Assembly: GCA_900544025.1 (NCBI GenBank)
Contig: UQTM01000014.1
Location: 1-60,539, forward strand
Length of the DNA stretch: 60,539 nucleotides
DNA from: an uncultured Odoribacter sp.
GTDB taxonomy: Bacteria > Bacteroidota > Bacteroidia > Bacteroidales > Marinifilaceae
Reading direction: 5' to 3'
The notes beneath the pieces are model-generated. The model worked only from the letters and a program-made list of their open reading frames with translations, searched no databases and was not told the DNA's origin. Shown here piece by piece: positions 47,601-54,282 of the stretch. Made by a program: the position numbers and the translations under genes. The stretch's first letter is position 1; the number at the start of each line of letters is the position of its first letter.

Positions 47601-48473
47601 GTAGATGCAATCAAGATACGGGTATTGAAAGAGGAAGCTAAAGTGACGATTGCCTGCGACATGGAAAGTAAAGAACCCGGTGACGAGCTGACATTTACCT
47701 CGGAAGTGGAAAATATTCTGGGCGACTACAAATACGAGTGGATGATCAACGAGCGTTTGGCTCCGACCGGAGAAGCGGAATTGATCGGAGATGATTTCCG
47801 TCAGGGAGATGTGGTATATTGTATGGTGAGTGGTGAACGGGTATGCCAGAACCGGGTGAAATCAAATGAAATCCGGGTGGAATTCGGCAAAATATCACGG
47901 GATACGATGATTACGATTTACCGGAATGACCGGGTATCGAACCTGAATATGTTCAAAACGGGAGACGAAGGTAAACTATTCGTGATCGCCGACCATCCGC
48001 ACGACGGAAAAGCGACCTTGACGCTATTGAATGGTTTATTCTCGTATGTGCCCGATAAAGATTTTGTCGGCGTGGACGTTATCCGTTATTTGGTAAGGGA
48101 TAAGTTTAATCCGAACCAGGTAGAAGAAGGATTCATCTATATCAATGTGTTGGAGAATGGTTTGGACAACTTGCCTAATATCATCACTCCGAACGGCGAT
48201 GGACTGAACGACGAATGGCATTTGGAAACAATCACGGAGAAATATTCCGACTACGAGATAACGATTTACAACCGGGTTGGAAATATAGTATTCTATTGTA
48301 AGAACAATTATGCAAATGATTGGAACGGACAGAGTCTGAATCCGAACTATCGGATGCCTATGGGCGTATTGCCGAGCGGTATATATACTTATGTGATCAA
48401 GATCGAAGGAGGACGGAAGTTAATATCATGGCTTGAAATCCGCGCCGATTTGAACAGAGGTGGTTACAGGTAA
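41613..48473 (+). CDS. T9SS type B sorted Ig/PKD-like adhesin (SprB-like), 2286 residues
   Basis: Start chosen at ATG 41613: an in-frame TTG at 41589 would overlap the preceding gene and push a clean signal peptide (cleavage A-S-A/Q-A) inward. Residues about 25-150 are an N-terminal beta domain. Residues about 150-1600 are PKD/Ig-like repeats rich in Thr, Ala and Gly. Residues about 1600-2090 are Ig-like domains with spaced Cys and Trp. About 2095-2180 resembles a cadherin-like Ig domain (Y-V-P-D-K-D-F-V-G-V-D). The last ~100 residues are a gliding-motility type B sorting domain: I-I-T-P-N-G-D-G-L-N-D-E-W, then Y-N-R-V-G-N-I-V-F, W-N-G and G-I-Y-T-Y-V-I-K. Such cargo normally depends on a PorP/SprF partner, and one is encoded next. 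This is the clearest T9SS substrate here. Confidence 0.9.
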   Translation: MKRIIVTLLFAIIALYSQNASAQAPAVYLTFQGLPSGCNVQLSDVTWTVSKANSSEVANPGNTGDVSFTDNGGGVVIISINLFELHGKSPFTAGEEVTVEATLNSPACAAGWSGSKKVTYDGFSGVIFTDPNDMMFYLAMTAPAATPPSIKVSGGQICAGVTVTTDNITIDDAPADLAAKYSIKVVNAGGADKSGDFTIGALANSLKISANTGTAGGNYKVQLIENATSTVVSEAALVVGATPNLAIQVVNAQQTDGAAAYYCQGTGDKETVALKVGSVGSSYTYQWKNGSGTNVGTGTTLNNIKTVGKYEVIATSNAGLCPATASIQVNEYTRPGGVSITNAETDVCANTNSGNTTLTHGTATAGTGGGTLSYVWSGGSVNASTGVVANSSVATTAAGTTYTLTVSDSKCPSTATHTLKGHKLSLALTPNSGSYTSGTEVAMTAAPTQTPAGAGGTVTNYVWSGSALKTPSTSATATSTALTSTTSPLSYKVTASDNYCKNVESNQVTYTVTAGSEVTIASLTGGSVCDGVAGGVSVKATIQKGTAPYNYVLSSTPAGLTFAPNNTQTTGSITSAATGTPGSYQVKLTVTDAKGVVVTKETTVKIYGKPTLTGLSVTAPAKVCKNDQIELVAQGGAASTTVLDQSATLNYVWSANATPRADKSKADAVLTAGTNNYTVKIRDGNNCESDEKAVSHVGHEVTVTALMDGSATPSAFAYGAVANLSCNVVLNPSAGASENAWEWSPSAKINGGYQSATATTVALDANGKYTVEVTDNFGCKGKDDVSYTVTGGKLSVTANDAYICAGSTTATLSCTPGGGSGGTIEYTWTSRDGLTFDNNKSATPKITMTTPGTYHATVEIKQGAQTATSNEIEIVIAPQPTLTGVGIYLNGSLVPDDGTSVLPGSQVDIVVTGGNLPAGTKYTWTPMDKIDGISVDQLTATSKPLTLGNPCFKLTVTNAEGKCPAEKEACVPVSGTEFKVNLDDKTICAGASTTISTAGKISGGSQPYKDYTWSCDDPAFRFTENTGGTSITVDPATVPGTYTVKFNVKDNKNNQAQDEFTVTVNPVPVFVALPATPQTARVGNSVNLSASASPANTTLTWTGSPMTGTPTGQGTVAIDAGPFTSAVKTTYKVTATLGTCVIDSVIEINVIQNIPGITCDVPDVEICEGAGGTVTINDLKGGSGNYGFVWSVVSGDIVLGNMTDRNPTIVSASVGTHRLQVVISDNATVDPVPSITKNVTITVIANPVINSLDVYNVTAGVSGTTVAYGDELKLTASASPITANCTWTETGSSLVSPNGKEVYTRPMTATTTYTVTATTTTSTGNSCRAQKDVTVIVERPVSGAVLELELDRKCADSGESMILKMKASGGSTYSFSLKNNKGLDQQFTGAGPWQYSITLNDQDTYFVQNFKAFKNGLEVTPTQVNPTSIEALFYTTPAITVANGNVQTVCQGDALTLTANSQLSNTQYEWNNNVKNGEAFYPNNSGVYTVTATTDQGCKATQDVTVTIIQKPTVTINANPQNICLGETVQLTAGGTATEFVWNTGQTGPTISDQPNVGGTIKYVVTGKELINGCADTATTTVVVNEPPKILSTTKTVRSIAIGKSVTFAVKASGKGLSYEWQRWTGSSWMTLYDAPSDQPTIKGSHSDTLVLGDVPRSWNGTQLQCIVSNNCGVVDTAFLLNVKECFDIADVEWEMCQGIRPETDPTVAVDGWYCPGSRISVCARLVFDDPEVDVTDAVYKWTVDGLSTDDGRWGEMKFLSDSSVLSWVPPAEWQDNITIALCAYVDGACDTVCKRYLRLKATKYTDLNWKLRTSVDPTRKFCPGDTVSFWIDDPDKTAGLNPTYRWYNDIFDLQSESSPYNEVISLQNDKVILSMGQQNTWMRVILTPSPEICTREPQYVDTAFLEVKKVVVPALRIDCADTLACQGDEIFLKAVFENGGTNPAFQWQRSIGDPFPEWNLGTESFATVKLDEDDVWVKCSMKPSDDVCYDKTQPIVDAIKIRVLKEEAKVTIACDMESKEPGDELTFTSEVENILGDYKYEWMINERLAPTGEAELIGDDFRQGDVVYCMVSGERVCQNRVKSNEIRVEFGKISRDTMITIYRNDRVSNLNMFKTGDEGKLFVIADHPHDGKATLTLLNGLFSYVPDKDFVGVDVIRYLVRDKFNPNQVEEGFIYINVLENGLDNLPNIITPNGDGLNDEWHLETITEKYSDYEITIYNRVGNIVFYCKNNYANDWNGQSLNPNYRMPMGVLPSGIYTYVIKIEGGRKLISWLEIRADLNRGGYR

Positions 48474-48516
48474 AAATGATGAATGGATAATAAGGCAAGA
48501 AAAAAATAGTAATCTA

Positions 48517-48570
48517 TAAAGTTCGGGTAATTTGCTTCAGGCAGATCATCCGAACTTTTATACTTTTTTC
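48517..48570 (+). terminator. Intrinsic terminator after the type B adhesin gene
   Basis: A 9-bp perfect stem (48518-48526 with 48550-48558) encloses a 23-base loop that can itself pair through TGC/GCA. It is followed by T-rich sequence continuing to about 48595. It should end transcription from the upstream operon. Confidence 0.7.
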
Positions 48571-48590
48571 TTTTTGTTTCTCTTTTTTAT

Positions 48591-48598
48591 TATTTTTG
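48591..48598 (+). promoter_or_regulatory. Possible -7 element for porP/sprF
   Basis: TATTTTTG fits TAnnTTTG and lies 67 bases before the ATG at 48666, directly after the terminator. A TTTG at 48573-48576 is only 14 bases upstream, shorter than preferred, and the region is T-rich, so a chance match is possible. Confidence 0.3.
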
Positions 48599-48665
48599 CT
48601 GAGATTTGTTGTTTTTTCCAGGATATTGTGCAGATAGCTTTTGAGACGTATTTAAAAAAGTATTT

Positions 48666-49616
48666 ATGAAATTTATATTAACATCGCTATTGGTATGGAT
48701 GAGTTGTACGGTATTTGCCCAAAGTGAATATCTGAGATTTATCGATTATACGATCGCTCAACCTTTGATTAATCCGGCTACGATGGGTGTGGAGGAAGGA
48801 TGGAATGGCTTAATGATGTATCAAAGTTGTTTTGAAAAGACGGATTATCGTCCGGCTCTGGGAGCTTTTAATATAAATTCTTCGATAAAAGACAAGAATT
48901 TGGGAGGCGGTCTTTCCATTATTTACGATAAGTACGGGCCTTATCAGAAAATGGCGGCTTATCTCGCAGGATCATACAAATTGAAGGTGAATGAAGGGAA
49001 ATTTCTTTTCTTTGGTTTACAGGCGGGGATTAATTATGTGTCGAACGATCCTTCTAAATATGTTCTGCACGATCCGAACGAAACTTTGTTAATGGAAAAG
49101 ATCGATTTGAGCCAGCCGAATTTCGGATTTGGGTTGCATTTTAAAGCCGATAAATATTTTGTTGGTTTCTCGATACCGGAATTTTTGTATAACTATGTGG
49201 ACAACGAAGGGAAAAAAGAAAGCGGCTTAGTATCTGAAAAACTAAAGCTTTATATGTATGGAGGGTATAAGTTCGATTTAGGGAAAAATACAAAACTGGA
49301 ACCTTATACTTATCTGACCTATGCAGAGCAGGAGAACATGAAGATGGATCTGGGCGCCCGTTTATGGTATAGGGAATCCCTTGTGGTCGGAATGCAGTAC
49401 CGGACGAAAGAAGCCTTCGGGGTTATGGCACGGGTGAAATTGTTCGAGGAGTTGTGGCTGGGGTATGCGTTTGAGAATAATTCGGAAGCGGCTCCGAATT
49501 TCAATAGCCGCCAGGAAATTACAATCTCTTTCCGGTTTGGAAAGAAAGGGAATCGGTCATCGTCGGGTGATTCGGAAAAATACGATGAGAATATCAACTC
49601 CATTCGATATTTCTAA
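48666..49616 (+). CDS. PorP/SprF family type IX secretion membrane protein
   Basis: 316 residues with a signal peptide cleaved near V-F-A/Q. The mature start, with F-I-D-Y-T-I-A-Q-P-L-I-N-P-A, is the family hallmark (usually Q-x-x-x-N-P-A). The rest alternates short beta strands with glycine-rich turns (G-G-G-L-S, F-F-G-L-Q-A-G-I-N-Y, Y-G-G-Y-K-F) and ends with a strand-like R-F, as expected of an outer-membrane beta-barrel of about 14 strands. In flavobacteria, SprF-type members are needed for secretion or attachment of cargo with type B sorting domains. Position directly after such a cargo gene supports that pairing here. Length is normal for the family. The next gene starts 42 bases later. 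Confidence 0.88.
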   Translation: MKFILTSLLVWMSCTVFAQSEYLRFIDYTIAQPLINPATMGVEEGWNGLMMYQSCFEKTDYRPALGAFNINSSIKDKNLGGGLSIIYDKYGPYQKMAAYLAGSYKLKVNEGKFLFFGLQAGINYVSNDPSKYVLHDPNETLLMEKIDLSQPNFGFGLHFKADKYFVGFSIPEFLYNYVDNEGKKESGLVSEKLKLYMYGGYKFDLGKNTKLEPYTYLTYAEQENMKMDLGARLWYRESLVVGMQYRTKEAFGVMARVKLFEELWLGYAFENNSEAAPNFNSRQEITISFRFGKKGNRSSSGDSEKYDENINSIRYF

Positions 49617-49658
49617 TGAGAGCATGTTGGAATATTATGATATAGTAACGCGAGTTTT

Positions 49659-51659
49659 ATGAGATGGCTTTTGGTGATATTATTTCTGGCATTTACTTTT
49701 AACGGTGTTTTTGCCCAAACAAGAGCCGATCGTTTGTTCGATCGGGGAGATTATTTGGCGGCATTACAATTGTATCAGAAAGAATTAGACGGAATAGGAG
49801 AGAATAAGAGTGAAAAAAGCGAACTTTTAAAAGCACGTGTTGCAAATTGTTTATTCCGCCTGAATAATGTGGTGAAAGCGGGACAGGTTTATAAAACCAT
49901 CGATCAAAATTTGCTGGGAGCGGAAGATTTGACTTTTTATGCCAGCACCTTGTTGCGTGCCGGGGAATATGATAAAGCGGCGGGATTGATCGACGTCGTC
50001 GAATCGTTGGGCGGGGATATGGTGATTGTCGAACGGATGAGGGCTTCCTGTGAATTTGCAAAAGAAGTGGTGAAAGAGAAACCGCTTTACACGGCGAATA
50101 AGTTGAATATCGATTTTGCCGGAGTTTCATCCGGCGTTACCTATTATAAAAACAATGGTGTAATCCTTGCAGCACCCGGAACCGGAGAGCAGGCGCAAAA
50201 AGATAGCCGGGGATATAAAGTCACCCGTTTATATAATGTGATTTTTACTCCGTCTGGAGGGCGTATGATCCCGTTTGCCGATGATCTTGCCGATAAATAT
50301 CATATCGGTGCGGTTACTTTTACGAAAGATTTTAAGCGTATCTATTACACGAGAACGATATTAAAGAACGACGGAACCAGTATTCTGAAATTGATGACTG
50401 CAGAGGAAACGGATGGAAAATGGGGGAATATCGAAGAGCTGAGTGTGAATTCCGATGATTACTCCTGCGCTCATCCCTGTTTATATAAGGATTCTTTGTT
50501 GTATTTTGTATCGGATATGCCGGGGGGGATCGGTGGAAAGGATATTTATGTTACGACGGTCGATGGGGCGATGTGTGGAGAAGTGGAAAATTTGGGAGAA
50601 ACGGTCAATACAATGTTCGATGAATTGTTCCCCTTTGTAGATGAAGAAGGACGCCTTTACTTTGCTTCGAACGGGCATGTCGGCTTGGGAGGATTGGATG
50701 TGTTTGTCACTCGGCAACGGTCTGACGGTAGCTGGGCAGAGCCTGAAAATATGGGACGTCCGATAAACTCGTCTATGGATGATTTTGGATTGGTATTCAA
50801 AGACACCAAATGTACCGAAGGGTTTGTGTCTTCTAACCGGGGAGGTACAGGATATAACGACTTTTTGTTTTCGCTGAAACTGTTACCCAACAGGAAAGCC
50901 GCGAAAAAAGAATTGGAAAAAGTGGCGCATGAAAAAACACAGGGCGATCCGGCATTGGAAGTGGATTACCGTTATGCCATACAGGTAGGAGCTTTTCGTT
51001 ATCCTGTTCCCAGAGTGTATTTTGACAAATTCCAGAATGTAAAAGTCTATTTGGGATATGACAACATATACCGTTATACGGTAGGAGAATATCCGGAAGA
51101 AAATATAGCGAAAATGGAATTGTCGCAGGTGCGCCAGATAATAGGAGATGCTTTTGTAATAGGAGTGGATAAATACATTGTCGAAAAAAAGATACAGAAT
51201 GGAGTGAAAGGTGACGACATTAGCGACAATGAACTGCTTTTGCGACGCTTGAGAAGTTTTGAGAGCATGAAAAAACGGCGGGAGCTGGCTCCGGTCAATA
51301 CCAGGCGTTATATCGACAAGCCGCAGGACAATGAAATGGGTATCGTATCCGAGGCATATACCATCGTATTAATGGTTTCCGACCGGGTTTTGGATTTAGG
51401 ACGCTTTGAAGGGATCGGCGAAGTGGATGTATATGCCGTCAATAGCGGGAAATACATGTATTGCTTCGGATTATACGCTTCTCCTGAAGAGGCGGTAACC
51501 CGTTTGGCCAAAGTGCAGCAGCAGGGGTTTCGCGATGCACGTGTAATAAATGCAGATACTTACGAATATTATAATACATCGAGAACAGAGCCGAGAGTTC
51601 CCGCAAGGACAGCAGGTCGTCACGATGCCAATAGTTTGAAGAAAATTTTGAATTATTAA
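49659..51659 (+). CDS. TPR-PD40 protein with two SPOR-like domains
   Basis: 666 residues, with a signal peptide cleaved near V-F-A/Q (residue 20). Residues about 22-140 are TPR-like helices (R-L-F-D-R-G-D-Y-L-A-A-L pattern). Residues about 205-410 are PD40/WD40-like beta-propeller strands, with Y-F-V-S-D-M-P-G-G-I-G-G-K-D-I-Y and L-Y-F-A-S-N-G repeats. Residues about 435-515 look like a SPOR domain (Y-A-I-Q-V-G-A-F, Y-R-Y-T-V-G-E-Y), and a second SPOR-like copy covers about 565-645 (C-F-G-L-Y-A-S-P-E-E-A). PorE-type neighbours of PorP usually end in OmpA; none is present. SPOR domains bind glycan strands lacking stem peptides, so this protein may tie a PorP/T9SS complex to peptidoglycan differently. 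That role is inference; domain calls are by eye. Confidence 0.8.
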   Translation: MRWLLVILFLAFTFNGVFAQTRADRLFDRGDYLAALQLYQKELDGIGENKSEKSELLKARVANCLFRLNNVVKAGQVYKTIDQNLLGAEDLTFYASTLLRAGEYDKAAGLIDVVESLGGDMVIVERMRASCEFAKEVVKEKPLYTANKLNIDFAGVSSGVTYYKNNGVILAAPGTGEQAQKDSRGYKVTRLYNVIFTPSGGRMIPFADDLADKYHIGAVTFTKDFKRIYYTRTILKNDGTSILKLMTAEETDGKWGNIEELSVNSDDYSCAHPCLYKDSLLYFVSDMPGGIGGKDIYVTTVDGAMCGEVENLGETVNTMFDELFPFVDEEGRLYFASNGHVGLGGLDVFVTRQRSDGSWAEPENMGRPINSSMDDFGLVFKDTKCTEGFVSSNRGGTGYNDFLFSLKLLPNRKAAKKELEKVAHEKTQGDPALEVDYRYAIQVGAFRYPVPRVYFDKFQNVKVYLGYDNIYRYTVGEYPEENIAKMELSQVRQIIGDAFVIGVDKYIVEKKIQNGVKGDDISDNELLLRRLRSFESMKKRRELAPVNTRRYIDKPQDNEMGIVSEAYTIVLMVSDRVLDLGRFEGIGEVDVYAVNSGKYMYCFGLYASPEEAVTRLAKVQQQGFRDARVINADTYEYYNTSRTEPRVPARTAGRHDANSLKKILNY

Positions 51660-51687
51660 TCTTTTAAAGTTCAACTTTCCGTTTTTC

Positions 51688-51720
51688 TTGTCTTATCGTA
51701 TCGAAACATTTGTAACTTTG
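51688..51720 (+). promoter_or_regulatory. Promoter for the CBS-ACT gene
   Basis: TAACTTTG (51713-51720) is a perfect TAnnTTTG -7 element, with a TTG at 51688-51690 as a partial -33 box 22 bases upstream. The ATG follows after 30 bases. Confidence 0.5.
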
Positions 51721-51750
51721 CGTATTGCCGAAGCGTTCTAATAATCGGAT

Positions 51751-52416
51751 ATGGTTGCAAATGAATTGATATCGAATGTTGTCCCGGTACTAAAAAAATC
51801 GGATACTTGTCTCCAGGCGTTGAGCTGGATGGAGATATTCCGGGTTTCTCATTTGCCGTTGGTAAACGAAGAAGTTTATTTAGGGCTGGTTGCCGATGAA
51901 TTGATTTATGCACACGGCGACCTGAGTGACCCGATCGAAGCACTGAACGTACCGTCAGAAGGCACATTTGTGTACGAGGATTATCATATTTACGATGTCA
52001 TTCGCCTGGCTTCTTCCCGGTTGTTATCTGTTGTGCCCGTATTGAACCGGGAAGGGAATTTTGTAGGTTCTATCGTCTTGACGGATATTCTTCACAAATT
52101 GGACCTGTTACTGGGAGTGGACGAGCCGGGAGGAATTATTGTTCTGGAAATGAACCGGCTGGATTATTCCCTTGCCGAAGTTGCAAGAATCGTAGAATAC
52201 AATGAAGCCCGGATTTTAAGCTGTTGTGTGAATAGCATTAAAGATTCGCGTTTAATGCAGCTAACCATAAAAGTGAATGTAGCGGATATCAACCCTTTGC
52301 TGGATGCCTTTATCCGTTATGGATATACGATCAAGGACAGCTTCGTTGCCGGAGAAGAAGAACGGGACTCTATGAAAGAACGGTACGGCTTATTGATGAA
52401 ATACCTTTCGGTCTGA
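51751..52416 (+). CDS. CBS-domain pair protein with C-terminal ACT-like domain
   Basis: 221 residues, no signal peptide, presumably cytoplasmic. Residues about 5-130 form two CBS motifs (S-H-L-P-L-V-N, then V-P-V-L-N-R-E-G-N-F-V-G-S-I-V-L-T-D-I), which as a pair usually bind adenine nucleotides. Residues about 137-205 look like an ACT domain (I-I-V-L-E-M-N-R-L-D-Y-S-L-A-E-V-A-R-I-V, then L-T-I-K-V-N), a small-molecule sensor fold. The arrangement resembles AcuB-like regulators, but no partner can be named. It has its own promoter and precedes nadK by 105 bases, an order I recall in other Bacteroidales, so a link to nucleotide or energy sensing is possible but unproven. Confidence 0.8.
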   Translation: MVANELISNVVPVLKKSDTCLQALSWMEIFRVSHLPLVNEEVYLGLVADELIYAHGDLSDPIEALNVPSEGTFVYEDYHIYDVIRLASSRLLSVVPVLNREGNFVGSIVLTDILHKLDLLLGVDEPGGIIVLEMNRLDYSLAEVARIVEYNEARILSCCVNSIKDSRLMQLTIKVNVADINPLLDAFIRYGYTIKDSFVAGEEERDSMKERYGLLMKYLSV

Positions 52417-52435
52417 TCTGCCGGATTCCTTGTGG

Positions 52436-52465
52436 AGGAAATTCCCTAAAGGGAACCTGTTCTTT
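52436..52465 (+). terminator. Possible weak terminator between the CBS gene and nadK
   Basis: A 5-bp stem TTCCC/GGGAA (52442-52446 and 52451-52455, loop TAAA) can extend by AGG/CCT across a 3-base bulge. It is followed by a short T-rich stretch (TTCTTT). Weak; it also overlaps the nadK promoter region. Confidence 0.3.
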
Positions 52466-52493
52466 CACCATTTCAATATTTTATCTATATTTG
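52463..52493 (+). promoter_or_regulatory. Promoter for nadK
   Basis: TATATTTG (52486-52493) is a perfect TAnnTTTG -7 element. A near-consensus -33 box, TTTC (52463-52466), lies 19 bases upstream. The ATG follows 28 bases after the -7 element. Confidence 0.52.
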
Positions 52494-52521
52494 TCACATA
52501 ATCAGATCTATTTTACCTGTT

Positions 52522-53418
52522 ATGGTTATTGCAATATTCGGAAGAAGCATAAACGAAGATTTTTTACCTTATTTAAAAGGTCTTATAGACCAGTTGAGGG
52601 CGAGCGGGGGAATCGTGATCGGCGAAGAAGGGTTTATGCGTTTTCTGGAGGAGAATTACGGGTATTCGGGTGTTTTTGCTGCTGCATTTAACCGCAGTAA
52701 CCTGATGGAACAAAATCCGGAATTATTGTTGAGCATAGGAGGTGACGGAACATTTCTCGATGCTGCGGTCTATGTGAAAGACAGCGGAATCCCGATTTTA
52801 GGGGTGAATACCGGACGATTGGGTTTTTTGGCAAATGTTTCCGTCTCGGAAATCAGCCAGGCAGTAGAAGCGATATGTGCAGGGAATTACAGCGTGGAAA
52901 AGCGGGAAACCCTTTCTTTGGAAGTCGATGGAAAGATTTTACCGGGTTTCGATTTCGCCTTGAACGAAGTGAGCGTATTGAAAACGGAAACCTCTTCCTT
53001 GTTGAAAATTCATGCTTATATCGGGGATGTTTATCTCACTACTTATTGGGCGGATGGATTGATTGTGGCGACACCTACGGGCTCTACGGCCTATTCATTG
53101 AGCGGGGGCGGGCCGATCGTAAGTCCGGATTGCAATAATATTATTCTTACTCCGGTATGCCCTCATAATCTAAGTATGAGGCCGTTGTTGGTTCCGGGGG
53201 ATGCTGTGATCCGTCTGGTGGTGGAAGGACGTGCCGGAGAGTTCGTGTTAAGTATGGATTCCCGGGTGAAGAGGATGGAAGACAACCGGGAATTGAAAGT
53301 GTGTTCAGGCAATTCGGCAATTCATGTGGTGAAATTAGAGCCTCATAATTATTATGAGACTTTGCGAAATAAATTAATGTGGGGTGAAGATAAGCGGAAT
53401 AGAAATAACCGCGGATAA
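52522..53418 (+). CDS. nadK: NAD kinase
   Basis: 298 residues, the usual bacterial length. It phosphorylates NAD to NADP in the cytoplasm. Family signatures in order: the G-G-D-G-T-F nucleotide-binding motif near residue 73, followed by I-P-I-L-G-V-N-T-G-R-L-G-F-L; the A-L-N-E-V motif near residue 147, whose Asn-Glu bind the NAD ribose; and the W-A-D-G-L-I-V-A-T-P-T-G-S-T-A-Y-S-L-S-G stretch near residue 175 that completes the active site. The Met start sits directly before the V-I-A-I-F-G strand, as expected. It has its own promoter and is followed after 58 bases by the porG-like gene. Confidence 0.96.
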   Translation: MVIAIFGRSINEDFLPYLKGLIDQLRASGGIVIGEEGFMRFLEENYGYSGVFAAAFNRSNLMEQNPELLLSIGGDGTFLDAAVYVKDSGIPILGVNTGRLGFLANVSVSEISQAVEAICAGNYSVEKRETLSLEVDGKILPGFDFALNEVSVLKTETSSLLKIHAYIGDVYLTTYWADGLIVATPTGSTAYSLSGGGPIVSPDCNNIILTPVCPHNLSMRPLLVPGDAVIRLVVEGRAGEFVLSMDSRVKRMEDNRELKVCSGNSAIHVVKLEPHNYYETLRNKLMWGEDKRNRNNRG

Positions 53419-53476
53419 TAACAGCTAAGGCGGGGAAGCCTTCATTTATATAAAAACAGACAGTCAGAAAGACGTG

Positions 53477-54223
53477 ATGCCCAAAGTGGTCGAATATATG
53501 GAAACAATTAGAAATGAGAATAGAAAACTGAAATTATGTTTTCCGGCTCGTTATTGTTTCTTAGCATTTCTTACCCGATTTTACACATTTGGCCTTTTAC
53601 TTTTCATTCTTTTGTCCCTATCTTTACCGGGCTTTAGCCAGCCGGGTGCCGAGTTCGGAATTATAGGAGGGGGCGGCTACTATTTGGGAGATTATAATCC
53701 GACGAAGCATTTTAATAGTACTCAGACATATTGGGGAGGTTTTTATCGTTATAATATAAACGATCGCTTTGCCTTGCGATTTAATGCCGGTTTTTCCAAA
53801 ATCGACTTAAAAAACATACGCTTGCTCGACAATGCCGGGAAAACATTTCCTACTGAATTTCATGCTTCAGTAAAAGACATCAGTGGGGTAGTTGAATTTA
53901 ATTTCAGAAGTTTTATGGTCAGTAAGGTCGAACGTTCTTCATGGTGGTCGCCTTATATTTTTACGGGAGTAGGTTATTTGGGGGCAGATGAAAAAGGAGG
54001 AGTGAACATTCCTTTGGGTGTGGGTGTCAAATTTAATGTTTATAGGCAAATATCCTGCGGAATAGAGTGGAGTGCCCGGAAAATGTTCACCGATAAGCTG
54101 GACGGCTTGAGCGATCCTTGGGGAACGGGAGAAACGAATTTTATTTATAATAAAGATTGGTTTTTTGTGACGGGGATCACGATTTCATATCGTTTCCCGA
54201 TGAATCCCGAATGTCATTTTTAG
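53477..54223 (+). CDS. porG: PorG-like outer membrane protein (DUF6089 family)
   Basis: 248 residues from the ATG at 53477; the GTG at 53474 and ATG at 53498 are alternatives, all before a long n-region and signal peptide cleaved near F-S-Q. The mature part is beta-rich with G-I-I-G-G-G-G-Y-Y-L-G-D-Y-N-P near its start, W-G-G-F-Y-R-Y-N, W-S-P-Y-I-F-T-G-V-G and a final strand I-S-Y-R-F, matching the DUF6089/PorG pattern of a small outer-membrane barrel. PorG is a T9SS component in P. gingivalis, where it is encoded just before uppS, bamA and ompH genes, the same order as here. The symbol rests on family plus synteny. It lies 59 bases before uppS. Confidence 0.72.
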   Translation: MPKVVEYMETIRNENRKLKLCFPARYCFLAFLTRFYTFGLLLFILLSLSLPGFSQPGAEFGIIGGGGYYLGDYNPTKHFNSTQTYWGGFYRYNINDRFALRFNAGFSKIDLKNIRLLDNAGKTFPTEFHASVKDISGVVEFNFRSFMVSKVERSSWWSPYIFTGVGYLGADEKGGVNIPLGVGVKFNVYRQISCGIEWSARKMFTDKLDGLSDPWGTGETNFIYNKDWFFVTGITISYRFPMNPECHF

Positions 54224-54282
54224 TATTGGGGGAAAATGAATAGGGAGAAGGATAAAACAATGCAGCTATTAAAGATTCTATT

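Noticed and set aside
1..48473. Phase-variable or invertible promoter control of the adhesin cluster
   Set aside because: I see no recombinase gene, no inverted repeats flanking promoters, and no long homopolymer or short tandem repeat at the gene starts.
53427..53442. Terminator between nadK and the porG-like gene (AAGGC/GCCTT hairpin)
   Set aside because: The stem is only 5 bp and no T-run follows, so the two genes may well be co-transcribed.
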